Assembly (NCBI GenBank): GCA_030407085.1
Contig: CM059585.1
Coordinates: forward strand, 87,744,501-87,808,500
Source of the DNA: Trichopria drosophilae
Taxonomy: Eukaryota; Arthropoda; Insecta; Hymenoptera; Diapriidae
Direction of reading: 5' to 3'
DNA: 64,000 bases
The notes beneath the pieces were generated by a model. It was not told the DNA's origin. It worked only from the letters and a program-made list of their open reading frames with translations, and did no database searches. Of the stretch, positions 36,437-46,479 are shown piece after piece. Within the stretch, counting starts at the first letter, position 1, and each line of letters starts with the position of its first letter. The translations under genes were made by a program, and so were the position numbers.

Positions 36437-37718
36437 CCCATTAACGCCGGGAAGGACACTTTTTGTACTTCAATTTCAATTAATATTTCGTATGAAAATA
36501 GAACATCAACAAAATTGAAAGGTATGTGTCGTACTATTTTCAAGATTGCTCTTTTCAACAGGGTTATCAAAATTGAGCTTTCGTAATTAGAAAATTAAAT
36601 ATAGCGATTCAAATGTTAAAAAACGCAAAAATTCGGTTATACTTTTGAATAAAACATTTTTTTCTCATCGAAAGAGTAGTTTCGATCACAAAAGGTGAAT
36701 AAAATAGTTGCAGTATTAAGGTATATTTTTTAAAAATTATCAAAATAACATCGTGCTCACAAAATGGCGATGACAATGAGTAATTTCTTTTTAAAAGTTT
36801 TTTTTCATGAAAACTATAAACTTAAAGACAAAATTTTCTATGAATAAAAATGTCTTAGAATGTATCAAAGAGGGTACCCAAATGTTTTCAGAATATATTG
36901 ATATCATTATTGATTTTTTAAATTTTCGGAGAAACGACATTTTTAAAAAAGTCGCTTAAAAAATATGAAAAAATGTTAGTGTATTTTTTGACAAATTCTA
37001 AGATATTTTTGTTCTAAGGAAATTTTGTCTAAAATCTATAGTTTTCGACAAAAGAAATTGTTATTCTTGAAATCTAGAAATGATTAATAATTTTGTTTCT
37101 TAAAAACTATAAACTTTAGAGAAATCTTCTTAGAACAGAAATATTTTAGAATTAGTCGAAGATTATTCTAAATTTTTTCAGATGTATTTTTTAAATGACT
37201 TTTTTCATAATTTCGATTTTATTAATTTTCGAAAAATAACAAATTGTATCAACACATTCTGAAAAAAATTGAGAATATTCTGACACATTCTAAGAAATGT
37301 TCGTTCTCACAAAATTTTTTATAGAATCAGTTTTCATGCAAAAAATGTGTCAAGTTTTAAACAGAAAATTTTCACTGCTGCCGCCATTTTGTGATCATGA
37401 TGTTAGTTTTTTAATATTTAAAAAATATATCTTAATACTACAACTATTTTCTTCTCCTTTAGCGAAAGAATTATGTGTCGGCAAATACTCTTTCTATCAG
37501 AAAAAAATGTTTTATAAAAAAGTATACCGATTTTATTACATTTAAATCGTTATATTTAATTTTGCAATTAAGAGTGATCAATTTTGACAATTACATTGAA
37601 ATGACCGATCTCGAAAATAACAAGACATATACATTTCAATTTTTTTTAACTTTAAATTTCATATGAAATACTTAGTTGAAATTGAAGTAGGAAATGTGTC
37701 CTTCCCGGCGTTAATAGG
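36437..37718. mobile_element. Complete TTAA element, CCCATTAACGCCGGG subfamily
   Basis: The left end is TTAA (36433-36436) + CCCATTAACGCCGGGAAGGA; the right end is its complement, TCCTTCCCGGCGTTAATAGG + TTAA (37719-37722). Terminal similarity continues for about 45 bases (CACTTTTTGTACTTCAATTT versus AAATTGAAGTAGGAAATGTG). The 1282-bp interior is AT-rich with multiple 'ttttcgaaaa' and 'aaaactataaac' repeats. The ORFs at 37297 and 37475 have no transposase features. Confidence 0.8.
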
Positions 37719-37931
37719 TTAACCGGACACACATTTTTCTAATGACTCATCTTTCATGAAATTGGGTACTTGGGATTTTTTGGGTCACTGATTCCGAATT
37801 TGAACTTAGATTTTAAACATGTAAAATACTTGATGCAAACGAAACTGGGCATTGGATACTTTGAATTTATCGATGATCCGAGTCATGAAGGGTTAAATCA
37901 ACCACATTAAATCAAGATAATTATTTTTCTT

Positions 37932-37965
37932 CTGACGTTTCGACATCACATGATGTCATCTTCAG
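37932..37965 (-). ncRNA. Hammerhead ribozyme-like core motif
   Basis: Read on the minus strand: CTGAAGA (core CUGANGA), then TGACATCATGTGATGTC, whose GACATCA/TGATGTC forms a 7-bp helix II, then GAAACGTC. In hammerhead terms this is G12-A13-A14, a two-pair palindromic helix III (ACGU) and C17 at the cleavage site. Helix I could start with AGA/TCT. This minimal helix-III form is known from Penelope-like retroelements, where it works best as a dimer. All core positions are as required, but activity is unproven and no reverse transcriptase is nearby. Confidence 0.45.
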
Positions 37966-38455
37966 AGACTACAAAAAAATTATATATTTAGCAAAATATA
38001 GTACATTATTTTACAGGAATAGACAATTTTTTACAATAAAACGGAGAAATTATAACCACAAATCTAATATAAAGATGAACAATTAAAAAACCAGCAGAGA
38101 AAAAAACATGTTTCACTCCCGACGATTCGATACAATAGAAATTAAAAAACAAGAGAGAAAAAACGGTTACACAGTAAAGACATTTTACCGTATTGTCAAA
38201 TTGAATATAGTACCACGCATCATACATAGTGACTAATACCATGTTGGTGTGTTTCATTATATACGTTTGTAAATAAACAAAATTGTGTATTATTATATAG
38301 GCATAATAACTGAATATTAAATGTGATAGTTATTACAACGTAAATTATGTAACAAACCGACATAAGAAGAATGCAGATTTTTTACATCTGCCTTGATATT
38401 GATGCTATTTTTTTTTGTAAGGTGATATGACACATTTCTGAAATTAATCGTTTAT

Positions 38456-38690
38456 CATAATGTGCGTATACTTGGTGTGACGGTCCATATATTAAATGTA
38501 GAAAAATAGTAAACAAGTAGAAAAAACCGTAACAGACGAATTGCGATGGCGCTTTGATAATAAAATTTCTTATGTGTTAAATTTTAGACACATTAACTTT
38601 TAGATTTTAGATTAATATAATAAGTATCCCTCTTGCGCTAATAATTTAAACTATTCTAAAAATGCGTTTCGCAAGTATACGCACATTATG
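38456..38690. mobile_element. Small inverted-repeat element (MITE)
   Basis: The termini CATAATGTGCGTATACTTG (38456-38474) and CAAGTATACGCACATTATG (38672-38690) are perfect complements over 19 bases. The element is 235 bp with no coding capacity. A target duplication is not clear, so the family is unknown; the left sub-terminal TTGGTGTGACGG phrase is reminiscent of Tc1/mariner-type ends. Confidence 0.6.
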
Positions 38691-39001
38691 TTAAATACAA
38701 GCGGTCAAGAATTAAACACTTGAAATGTTGCATTTTATTTACAATTAAACGTATACATAATATTAATTAATCGTTTATGCCAAGAAGGTTCAGTGTCTAG
38801 AATAGAAACATTATCCCAGTGAAAAACGTGTTTGTGTTTTAATTGATGTTCAGATACCACTGACTTGCTATATAAATTCTTGCAATACAAAACTGGGTTT
38901 TTAAAATAAAAAATAAATAAATAGAAAAGGATAAATAAATATGGAAAGAGAAAAGTAAAGGTAGTAATTAGTGTTAATGAATGATTTGTTTTGTTTTCTA
39001 G

Positions 39002-39145
39002 TACATAGCAAGTCCACACCCGTATCCGTACCCGTACCAGCCAGGCATCATCCACGCCATGCCGCTCGGTGATTCCGAACAAACGAGTAATGCAGCGTCT
39101 CCCGATGACTCCTATCAACAGTACCAGGCTCAGCAGCCCAAGTAG
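39002..39145 (+). CDS. shep: shep last coding exon with stop codon
   Basis: This phase-0 exon after TTTTCTAG encodes YIASPHPYPYPYQPGIIHAM followed by PLGDSEQTSNAASPDDSYQQ and YQAQQPK, then TAG (39143-39145); residues 454-500. The Tyr/Pro repeat and the acidic/Gln-rich ending fit the C-terminus of Shep. The open frame of the opposite strand in this place is a shadow. A GT inside the final codons (CCCAA|GTAGGC) could in principle act as a donor, but its context is weak. Confidence 0.92.
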   Translation, partial: YIASPHPYPYPYQPGIIHAMPLGDSEQTSNAASPDDSYQQYQAQQPK

Positions 39146-39755
39146 GCTACAGTTTATAGGTTAGGCGAAGTTTTCGAAATAAAAATCTAAGAAGGCCAGC
39201 GTATGCGACTCTAGTACTCATCCGAGTACTCGGACCAAGGTTTTGGCCTCTCGAATGCTGGCATTTTGTTATTTGTAAAAATGATTTGATGTTATAGTCG
39301 CTGACTTTCATTGCACATTCGCGAATTTTTTAACTGTGTTTTTACCGAACACTATTATTTATAGTAATGACTTAACGAAATTTTTTAAGTACAAGACTAA
39401 ATTTAAGATTCAATTTCTATACGTATACAAATTTTTAATTTTCTTAATGTTTTTTAATGAAGGGGATTTAAAGAACAAAGGAAAGACTTGTAATTAGTGG
39501 TCGCGATTTGGAAAATTTTGTATTTCGCAATCATATTAGAAACATTTCGAAAATTGCGATTTAAAATTTTATACGGAGGAAATTAATTTAAATTATTTTT
39601 AAGATAAATCCAAGAATAAAAAAGAATTATTGAAAAATCATAGATATCAAACATTGTCAGAGAGAAATACAGTTTTTTACGAAATTACTTTCCGCATCAT
39701 TGAAAATTTGTACAAAATGTGTGTAAATAAATGACAATTGAACAACAAAAACATT
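39146..39755 (+). other. shep: Proximal 3' UTR of shep
   Basis: About 600 bases follow the stop codon without repeats, ending at a canonical AATAAA (39726-39731) followed by a GT/T-rich element (39755-39769). This is a sensible cleavage and polyadenylation context. Beyond it come a TA microsatellite and transposon-rich DNA. A longer or alternatively spliced 3' end is discussed at 46402. Confidence 0.6.
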
Positions 39756-39764
39756 GTGTATATT

Positions 39765-39769
<5 letters not shown>
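39726..39769 (+). terminator. Probable proximal poly(A) signal
   Basis: AATAAA at 39726-39731 is followed after about 24 bases by ACATTGTGTATATTTTTTT, a U/GU-rich downstream element. An earlier AATAAA near 39178 lacks an equally good downstream element. The site is inferred, with no transcript evidence. Confidence 0.5.

Positions 39770-39800
<31 letters not shown>
39770..39800. repeat. (TA)n microsatellite
   Basis: Uninterrupted AT alternation for about 31 bases, immediately after the probable poly(A) site. Confidence 0.9.
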
Positions 39801-39803
<3 letters not shown>

Positions 39804-41813
39804 ACATCGAACTGGTGTCTTGTATAGAATGGAATGGAAAGACGGATCTAAGAAATGAGAAGCACAGAATCGCATTATGATTTGGTACACTGGCGTTACA
39901 GTATATTGTAACCGGGTGACACCAGGCATAGTTGGTTCAAAGGAATACAAAATGCTGAGTCTGAATATTCGGAGAAAAATCATTGATTCGTATACCTGGG
40001 CTTTTAGGACTTTAGGAAATTATCGTTTAATCTTCTTTTAAGTAAATGTACCATTAACTGACCACACACTCGAAACTACTCACCTTCACAAATCTTTTTA
40101 ACGGTTAAATGGTTTTTTAGAACAATATTAAGATAATTATTAAATCACCGAGTACCAAACTTCCATCGAAACAGTCACAAATGTTTGGTTTCTTTTCGAA
40201 ATGGATCAGTTACGAACTTCATTTTATTGTAAACTAAAATATAGAAAGTAAAAATAAAAATGGCTATGTTTTTTTATAGGTTAAGGAATTTCATACTTGA
40301 AAAGTTTTTTAAATTTTCTCGATATAAAGTTTAAAATAACAATTTTTCAATGTTTGCCCAAAAATAAAATTATTTTTGGGACTAATTAAATACTTAAGTA
40401 CAATTAAACAATTTTTCTTTACAGAATATTTTTAGTATTAGTGAAATTTAAAAAAAATCATTTTTGTCACAAAAATACAAAAAAGTGTGATTCTTTATTT
40501 CCTTCCCTTTTTAATAAAAAATGTACTAAATGATATTTCACCTCCTTAAGTATAAGGTACGGAGCAACAGAGTTTTGAAAATATTTTTTTAGGTTAAACA
40601 TTATTTTAAGGTGTGCAACAAAAATTACAAAAGTTAGAGAGGACGACGAAATAAATTCTCTAATTTACCATACAACGATTTTCATTTCTTGAATATAACA
40701 ATTTGTTTAATGATAATAAAATAAAAAAATAAAGTCAATAGAAATGAATTTCGAACAAAAATTCTACGAGAAACGAAAAAAACTTTGTCTAAAAATTTTG
40801 TTTTTTAGATACTTTTGTTAAAATTTACTGATTGCTAAAGTCGACGTAAATTTCCGGTGCATTTGGCGGATAATGTCTTAAATACAAAGATAATAGAACA
40901 TTATGTAACTAGGGAGCAAAAAACGCCTTCTTCTTTTGTTGCACATACCATTTCTAGTAAGTAAAGCTGTTGTTTTGCTCCCTAGAAAAACTAAGTTTAT
41001 AGAGGTTTCTGATGAAAGAAAATGTAAAGTATAACGTTTTCATTCAAAAAATTGCCTAGACTAAAAAAGTATCATCTGCAATATTTTCAAAATATACCAA
41101 ATATTTATGAATAAAAACTGGTCGTAATTGATAATTGATTACTGATTACTCCATAGTAAGTGGTCAATCACTGGTACATTTACTTCTATCTATGTAAATT
41201 GTTGACTTCGATAATGAAAAAAGTTTTGCATGAAGAATGTTTGAAAATTTCGACACTTTAATGTTTTACATTTATTAATTACTTGCATGAATACACACCA
41301 GTACTATTCATTATTATTGCACGTAACATTAAAAATGTGAAATGTTACTAATGGCACTGTAAATAGTTAATAATAGATTAAATAGTAAGTAGCTTTTGTA
41401 TTATAAATAGTTACTGTGTATTTTCATTTTCAAATGTGTTACGTAAAATTATCAAGAGTTTTCACGACATATTCAATTGTTCTGATCAGAACTGTTGGTA
41501 AATAGTAGTTTTAAAAAGTGATTATTGTCGCATGTAGTATCTGTTAGTATTAACAAAAACTAGTAAGTAGACGTGTACTTATTAATTCATGACTTAAATA
41601 CTGTTGAAGATATTATTGACAACTAAACAAAATAATCAAACATTATATTGATGCTAAGAATTTAAGAAGTAAGCACTTGTACAAAATGTAAACAAAGGAA
41701 TAAAAGAAAACAAATATGCGTCGTTCCAATATGAACGCGACGCGAAATATTACATTTTAACGGGAGCATATATTGCCAGAAAAGTTTATTATACTATTGA
41801 GTAAGAGAAAAAA
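39801..41813. other. Non-coding DNA, with a GGGAGCAAAA inverted pair
   Basis: AT-rich sequence with no gene. At 40909-40985 the words CTAGGGAGCAAAA and TTTTGCTCCCTAG form an inverted pair 77 bases across, a motif that recurs as TTTTGCTCCC at 42633-42642 and 42753-42762. It may be a small dispersed element. Confidence 0.5.
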
Positions 41814-42161
41814 AATAGTATATTACTCAACGAGGGAGGTAAAATAAAAGACTACATGTTTTTCACCCTCGGTTTCACCTCGGGTAAAAATTACACGCAG
41901 TCTGAGGCATTCTTTTTTACTTCCCGAGGGAAGTATACGATTTTTCTTCATGACATGGAGGAAAAGAAGTAACTTTTCATCACACTGGGACGAAAGCAGC
42001 AACTTTCCTCCTGTCATGAAGAAAAATCGTATACTTCCCTCGGGAAGTAAAAAAGAATGTCTCAGACTACATGTTTTTCACCCTCGGCTTCACCTCGGGT
42101 AAAATTACACGCAGTCTGAGACATTCTTTATTTTACCTCCCTCGTTGAGTAATATACTATT
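41814..42161. repeat. Compact nested palindrome with interleaved direct repeats
   Basis: The outer arms, 41814-41848 and 42127-42161, are perfect complements over 35 bases. The inner arms, 41908-41955 and 42012-42059, are perfect complements over 48 bases. Between them a ~58-base segment (GACTACATGTTTTTCACCCT...CGCAGTCTGAG) is present twice in direct orientation (41850-41907 and 42064-42122), and its own ends are complementary (AGACTACATG / CGCAGTCTGA). The central segment (CATCACACTGGGACGAAAGC...) reappears inverted just outside, at 42171-42220. The near-identity of all parts suggests a recent origin. The mechanism is unknown. Confidence 0.85.
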
Positions 42162-42278
42162 CCTCCCGCTTGCGGGAGGAAAGTTGCTGCTTTCGTCCCA
42201 GTGTGATGAAAAAAAAATTACTTGTTTATTTATTTAAAACGAGCGGCAAAGAAATTTCCTATAGTTCTCTATATGAGA

Positions 42279-42281
<3 letters not shown>

Positions 42282-42322
<41 letters not shown>
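42282..42322. repeat. (TA)n microsatellite
   Basis: About 41 bases of TA alternation. Two flanking ORFs that translate it as YIYIYI are not genes. Confidence 0.9.
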
Positions 42323-42326
<4 letters not shown>

Positions 42327-43205
42327 TCAGTGTCATAATCATAACGTTTAATTATAATTATTCTGATTTAAATAATGTGTCGATAAATCCTTTATGCAAT
42401 CAATGAACATTAAAATAAAAATATTGATTAAGAAATAAAATACTTTATTTGAAATACATGCATTTTTAGAAGAAAACAAAGTATTCGATTAACGAAGGTG
42501 GGACCCGTTTAAAATTATTTATTTTATACAGAATAGTACAGTGTGCAACTGGGGAGCATAGTCATTCTCCCTTGTTGCACACATTTTCTCATTCGAGCGG
42601 GTAATATACCCTCCGAGTATAAGAATCTTCTTTTGCTCCCGGTAAAAATTATTTTGCTGCTAGGGAGACAAAATGCTATTTTTTCATAGTATGCGTAAAA
42701 TTCGACTTTACGCACCGGTCCTATCTAATCGAACTTTACATCTTTATTTCGAAAACTACTATTTTGCTCCCGTAATATAGGGAGGAAAAGTAGAATTTTG
42801 CGCTGAAATTGTGAGAAATAATGTATTGAAATAGAATATTACATCCTTAAATATTTGCAAGATGTTTTTTTTTTGTAGACAAAGAAATATTGGAAAGTCA
42901 CCTGTTATAAAGACATTTGCAATTCACCTGAGATCGATTATACACGACTTCTATTTTTAATTTGAAAATATGAATCTTAAGATAACAATACTCTTGTTTA
43001 ATATTACTGTATACATAAATTTACGGTAATTTTGATTTCATATCTTTGAGGATGCTAAAATAACTAAATCATTTTGATATAATTTAATGGTAACTGCCGG
43101 TCAATAAAAAACTGTTCTGTTTGGTTCATTTGTTTTTTGAAAAACGGCTGCAATCGCTGTGGGTTTTCTGTTCTGGACAAAAAAAAGTGGGTAGGATTTT
43201 TAATA
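42323..43205. other. Non-coding DNA
   Basis: Apart from TTTTGCTCCC-type motifs at about 42540-42790, which resemble the neighbouring palindromic repeats, no feature is recognisable. Confidence 0.4.
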
Positions 43206-43945
43206 CACTGAGAGAAATTGTACAGGAAGTTATCTTAATAAAATATGAAAAATTGCTATTCTACGATAGGGATTTGAGGACAGACTTGTAAAATAGTAAT
43301 ATCTCATAAATGAATAATGATTTTTACTATTCCAGAATAGGAATTTCTATTATTACACGAAAATTCCAGATATCGGAAAATATTGATATGATGTTGTATA
43401 GTTTACAGCATTTTCTCTATGATTGCTATATTTTTATTCTTCGCCTAACAAGTAAGTTTGTAAGTTATATTAAAAATTTTGATTCGGCATTGGTTTGTTT
43501 ACACTCCATAAAAAATAATATGCTATGCCAATATAAGATCAAATGTCATTGATGTAACATACCGTCGGCCCCATGACATCTTATGTTTTTTTCTGTAAGC
43601 TTGTCATTTGATCTGTTTTTAACATTTTAGAAATGAAAATTCATTTCTGTAACGAGAGGCATAATGGAGCACAACTAACCTAGGAGCGTCACATACGCGC
43701 CTGACGGCGACAAAAGCAACTATATTGAGGAATTCTTTGATGCAGGCGCGTAAACGTTTACGAAATTTACAATGCTCTTGTAGAAAGTGTTCCTAGTCAA
43801 AATAGTAAAAAAGTTCGAGACAACAGTATATATACATACCCTCATATATTTATTCCGATTATTTCACGTATGTCTTTAAATGCCTAGCAAGAACAGCAAT
43901 TTTTCCTATTATTTTTACGCATCTTCCTATTAAAGTCTCTCAGTG
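43206..43945. mobile_element. TA-flanked MITE with CACTGAGAGA termini
   Basis: TA (43204-43205) + CACTGAGAGAAATTG at the left and CTCTCAGTG + TA (43946-43947) at the right. Similarity continues inward, degenerately, for about 60 bases ('aggaag..., gaaaaattgct.ttct'). Its length is 740 bp. The TA duplication suits Tc1/mariner. The termini resemble those of the 55699-55912 element (CACGGAGAGAAAT). No transposase. Confidence 0.65.
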
Positions 43946-43947
43946 TA

Positions 43948-44971
43948 AATGATTACAAAGTTCGATTGATAAAAAATTATTTTACAGGTTTCACCACTTT
44001 AAAACGATTTCTGTATGCAAAATTTGTAATATTATACATTTCTTAACTTGGTAATTTTCTTGACTAAGTCCCATCAAAACTTCAGCCGAATCATTTAATA
44101 ATATTTGTAGCTACAGCGGAAGACGTTTTTAAACTTATTTTCGAGGAAATTACGTTGAGAAAGTTACCTTGAGTTTCAGGACGTGCTCCGCCCAAGGGCT
44201 CGTTATTAAATAAGAAGTTCTATAATAATATCGAAAATTGCAAAGTTACAACTATGGGAAAAAAAAACTTTTTACAAAACTGAATTTGAAAGTTTTTAAT
44301 TGTAGAATTCATAAAAAATCATTAATACCGAGGAAACACTTTTTGCTAGTAGCGAATCGTTATTTACCATGATTTGTTAGAAAAAAATTACGTATGGCAG
44401 AGAACTATCGTAAGCGAAATAAAGTCACGACTATTATTCATAATACAGAATAATACAAGAATTTAATACAAACAAATAATAATTTTCAACAGATATTTAT
44501 AGTTTCGCGTTTCGATGAATATTCAATACATAAAACATCTACTGGAAATGCCTATTTATATAATTATGATAGTTTTCAAATTAAAAAAAATAAAAAATTT
44601 TGAAGTAAACATTATATTTGGCACAAATAGCGTTCGGAGATATTATTTTCATAAAGGATCACTAGATGGATCACTTATCCACACATAAAGTCGCAAACTA
44701 TTTAGTTCATGTAGAGATCTGACAAAAACAACACGTATCGAAGGAAAATTAATGGAAGTCACAAATTGTATTAGATTTTAAAAATTATTGCTTTGCAACA
44801 ATGTTGAAATATGCATTTCCACGCCATCTACCGTATTCAGAAATAACTAAGTACCTGTCGTCCACCAGGTAGATGTACAAGATGCGTCGCTATTTTATGT
44901 ATGGATTAGTGCGCCACCTAGTGTTCCTCCATGAAATTAACAACTCAAAACACTATTACTGATTTCAAAAG
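43948..44971. other. Non-coding DNA with CTCF-like motifs
   Basis: AT-rich and gene-free. Near its end are GCCATCTAC (44823-44831) and GCGCCACCTAGTG (44911-44923), the latter a full complement match to the CTCF core CACTAGGTGGCGC. Confidence 0.45.
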
Positions 44972-46150
44972 AAAATAAAAAATAAAACATGCAAAAATAC
45001 TCTTTGAGATGACTTAATAAAGTCTCCAAGGTGCCAACCTTGAAAAAACAAGTTTAACCTGTACAAAGACCACTTGAACTTGATATATTTTAAAAAATCA
45101 AATAAATTAATGTGATTGCAATTATGTATTGTTTATTATTATATTTATTATTGTTATGATTTTCGCGGAATGTGTTTCCAACATAAACAATAACTCGATA
45201 TAATCAACATAAGTATTATGCAATACCATATTATTTTTTTTTAGATTTTGGGTTCTATTCAAATTGATGTGTAGTGTAGCTAAACTGTCGTCTAGTTTGT
45301 GCAATTAAACTTGAGTTTTATTTGTGATACACATACCGAAAATAATAGATGGTTCGAGTTACCACTAAGTAGTAATATACCTACCTAAGTGGCTGTCTTT
45401 CCTATGTATAAATATTAAGAATAACCAAGAAAGTAGCCTATTTATATTTCGTCGTGGTTGCACGATGTTGCAGACAAAACATCGATTTGCCACATTTTTT
45501 TTTCTGCGCGCGAGTGTTAAAAGTAACAATCATATGTGCGTTTGTTCAAATCATAACAAATCACCATATAAGAGAAGAGTTCGAAGGCAATGAAGATGCA
45601 TGGAGAGAAATGGATGGTTGGAGCTGCTGTATAAGTAGTAAAATACAGACCAGACATCTTTTATAGGGGCCGTTACTACTTACGAGGTTATTTTTACTAT
45701 TTAGATAGTAAAGTCAATTACTTAAGTAGTAACATCACGTATAATGTCTAGTCCGTATTTTACTAACTAAGTGGTAGCTCCAACCATCTACTTTTCCGGT
45801 GTATGAATCACAAATAAAATTTAAGTTTATTTGCATAAACTAGACTACAGTTTATTTACCCTACATAGCAATTTGAATAGAACCCAAAAACTAAACCATT
45901 AATGTGGTATTGTATAAGCTTCTGTTGATTATATCGAGTTATTGTTTATGTTGGAAACACATCCCGCGAAAATCATAATAATAATAAACAATACATAATT
46001 GCAATCATATTAATTTATTTGATTTTTTAAAATATATTAAGTTCAGGTGGTCTTTCGACAGCTTAAACTTGTTTTTTCAAGGATGGCACCTTGGAGACTT
46101 TTTATTAAGATATCTCAAAGAGTATTTTTACATGGTTTATTTTTTATTTG
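44972..46150. mobile_element. 1.2-kb foldback element with ~390-bp arms
   Basis: The arms, about 44972-45375 and 45762-46150, are reverse complements with high similarity: ATACTCTTTGAGAT, AAGTCTCCAAGGTGCCA, CAATTATGTATTGTTTATTA, GGAAACACAT / ATGTGTTTCC and TATCGAGTTATTGTTTATG. The centre (45376-45761) contains the ACTATTTAGATAGT motif also seen at 8840-8955. Terminal duplications are not resolved, so the edges are approximate. The ORFs at 45454 and 46047 lie in the repeat and are not genes. Confidence 0.8.
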
Positions 46151-46401
46151 GCCGGGGCCACTTTTCCATGTAATTAGTGCGTGGTCCTTTGTTGAATTGC
46201 TAAAACACAAAAATAGTCAAGAGTTATTTCTGGAATGTTTTGAATATTGGTAGACATGTTAATTAGTAGACCTCTTAGAAACCTACAAGTTACTAACAGT
46301 TCTTGAAACTTTATTTCCATACTTAGACGCTTATGTGTATCACTTTACTTTTTAAATCAAAAAATCGTCGGATCGACTAATGTGTCGTTTTCGTCTTGTA
46401 G
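46151..46401 (+). other. Short spacer ending in a splice acceptor
   Basis: The sequence GTGTCGTTTTCGTCTTGTAG (46382-46401) is a good polypyrimidine tract and AG, directly in front of the candidate terminal exon. Nothing else is seen. Confidence 0.5.
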
Positions 46402-46479
46402 GTTCAACTACGTCGAAGGTTACACGAGCTAGAAGAGGTGTATCTGTCGCTACGGGGAGTTACAATGAAGAATAGTTGA
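46402..46479 (+). CDS. Candidate alternative terminal coding exon (possible shep isoform)
   Basis: After the acceptor ending at 46401, a phase-0 frame runs 25 codons to TGA (46477-46479). It translates as VQLRRRLHELEEVYLSLRG followed by VTMKNS. Leucines and a tyrosine recur in a heptad pattern (L3, L7, L10, Y14, L17), giving an amphipathic, coiled-coil-like helix with Arg and Glu on the other faces, unlike random translation of AT-rich DNA. The phase-0 donors of the shep exons ending at 30224, 32001 and 34689 could all join it. It is followed by transposon-poor, GC-richer DNA like a long 3' UTR. I do not recognise the peptide. It could instead be the last exon of a different, interleaved gene. 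Confidence 0.5.
   Translation, partial: VQLRRRLHELEEVYLSLRGVTMKNS

Larger units (their letters stand above)
34690..39001 (+). other. shep intron before the stop-codon exon
   Basis: The intron is 4.3 kb, GTAAGT to TTTTCTAG. Recognisable contents are a TTAA-family terminus ending at 36278, the TTAA element 36437-37718, a hammerhead-like motif on the minus strand (37932-37965) and a small inverted-repeat element (38456-38690). Confidence 0.75.

Noticed and set aside
39141..39147. Splice donor CCCAA|GTAGGC overlapping the shep stop, joined to 46402
   Set aside because: It would be phase 2 and give only a short unremarkable peptide from 46402, whereas the phase-0 reading is clearly structured; the donor context is weak.
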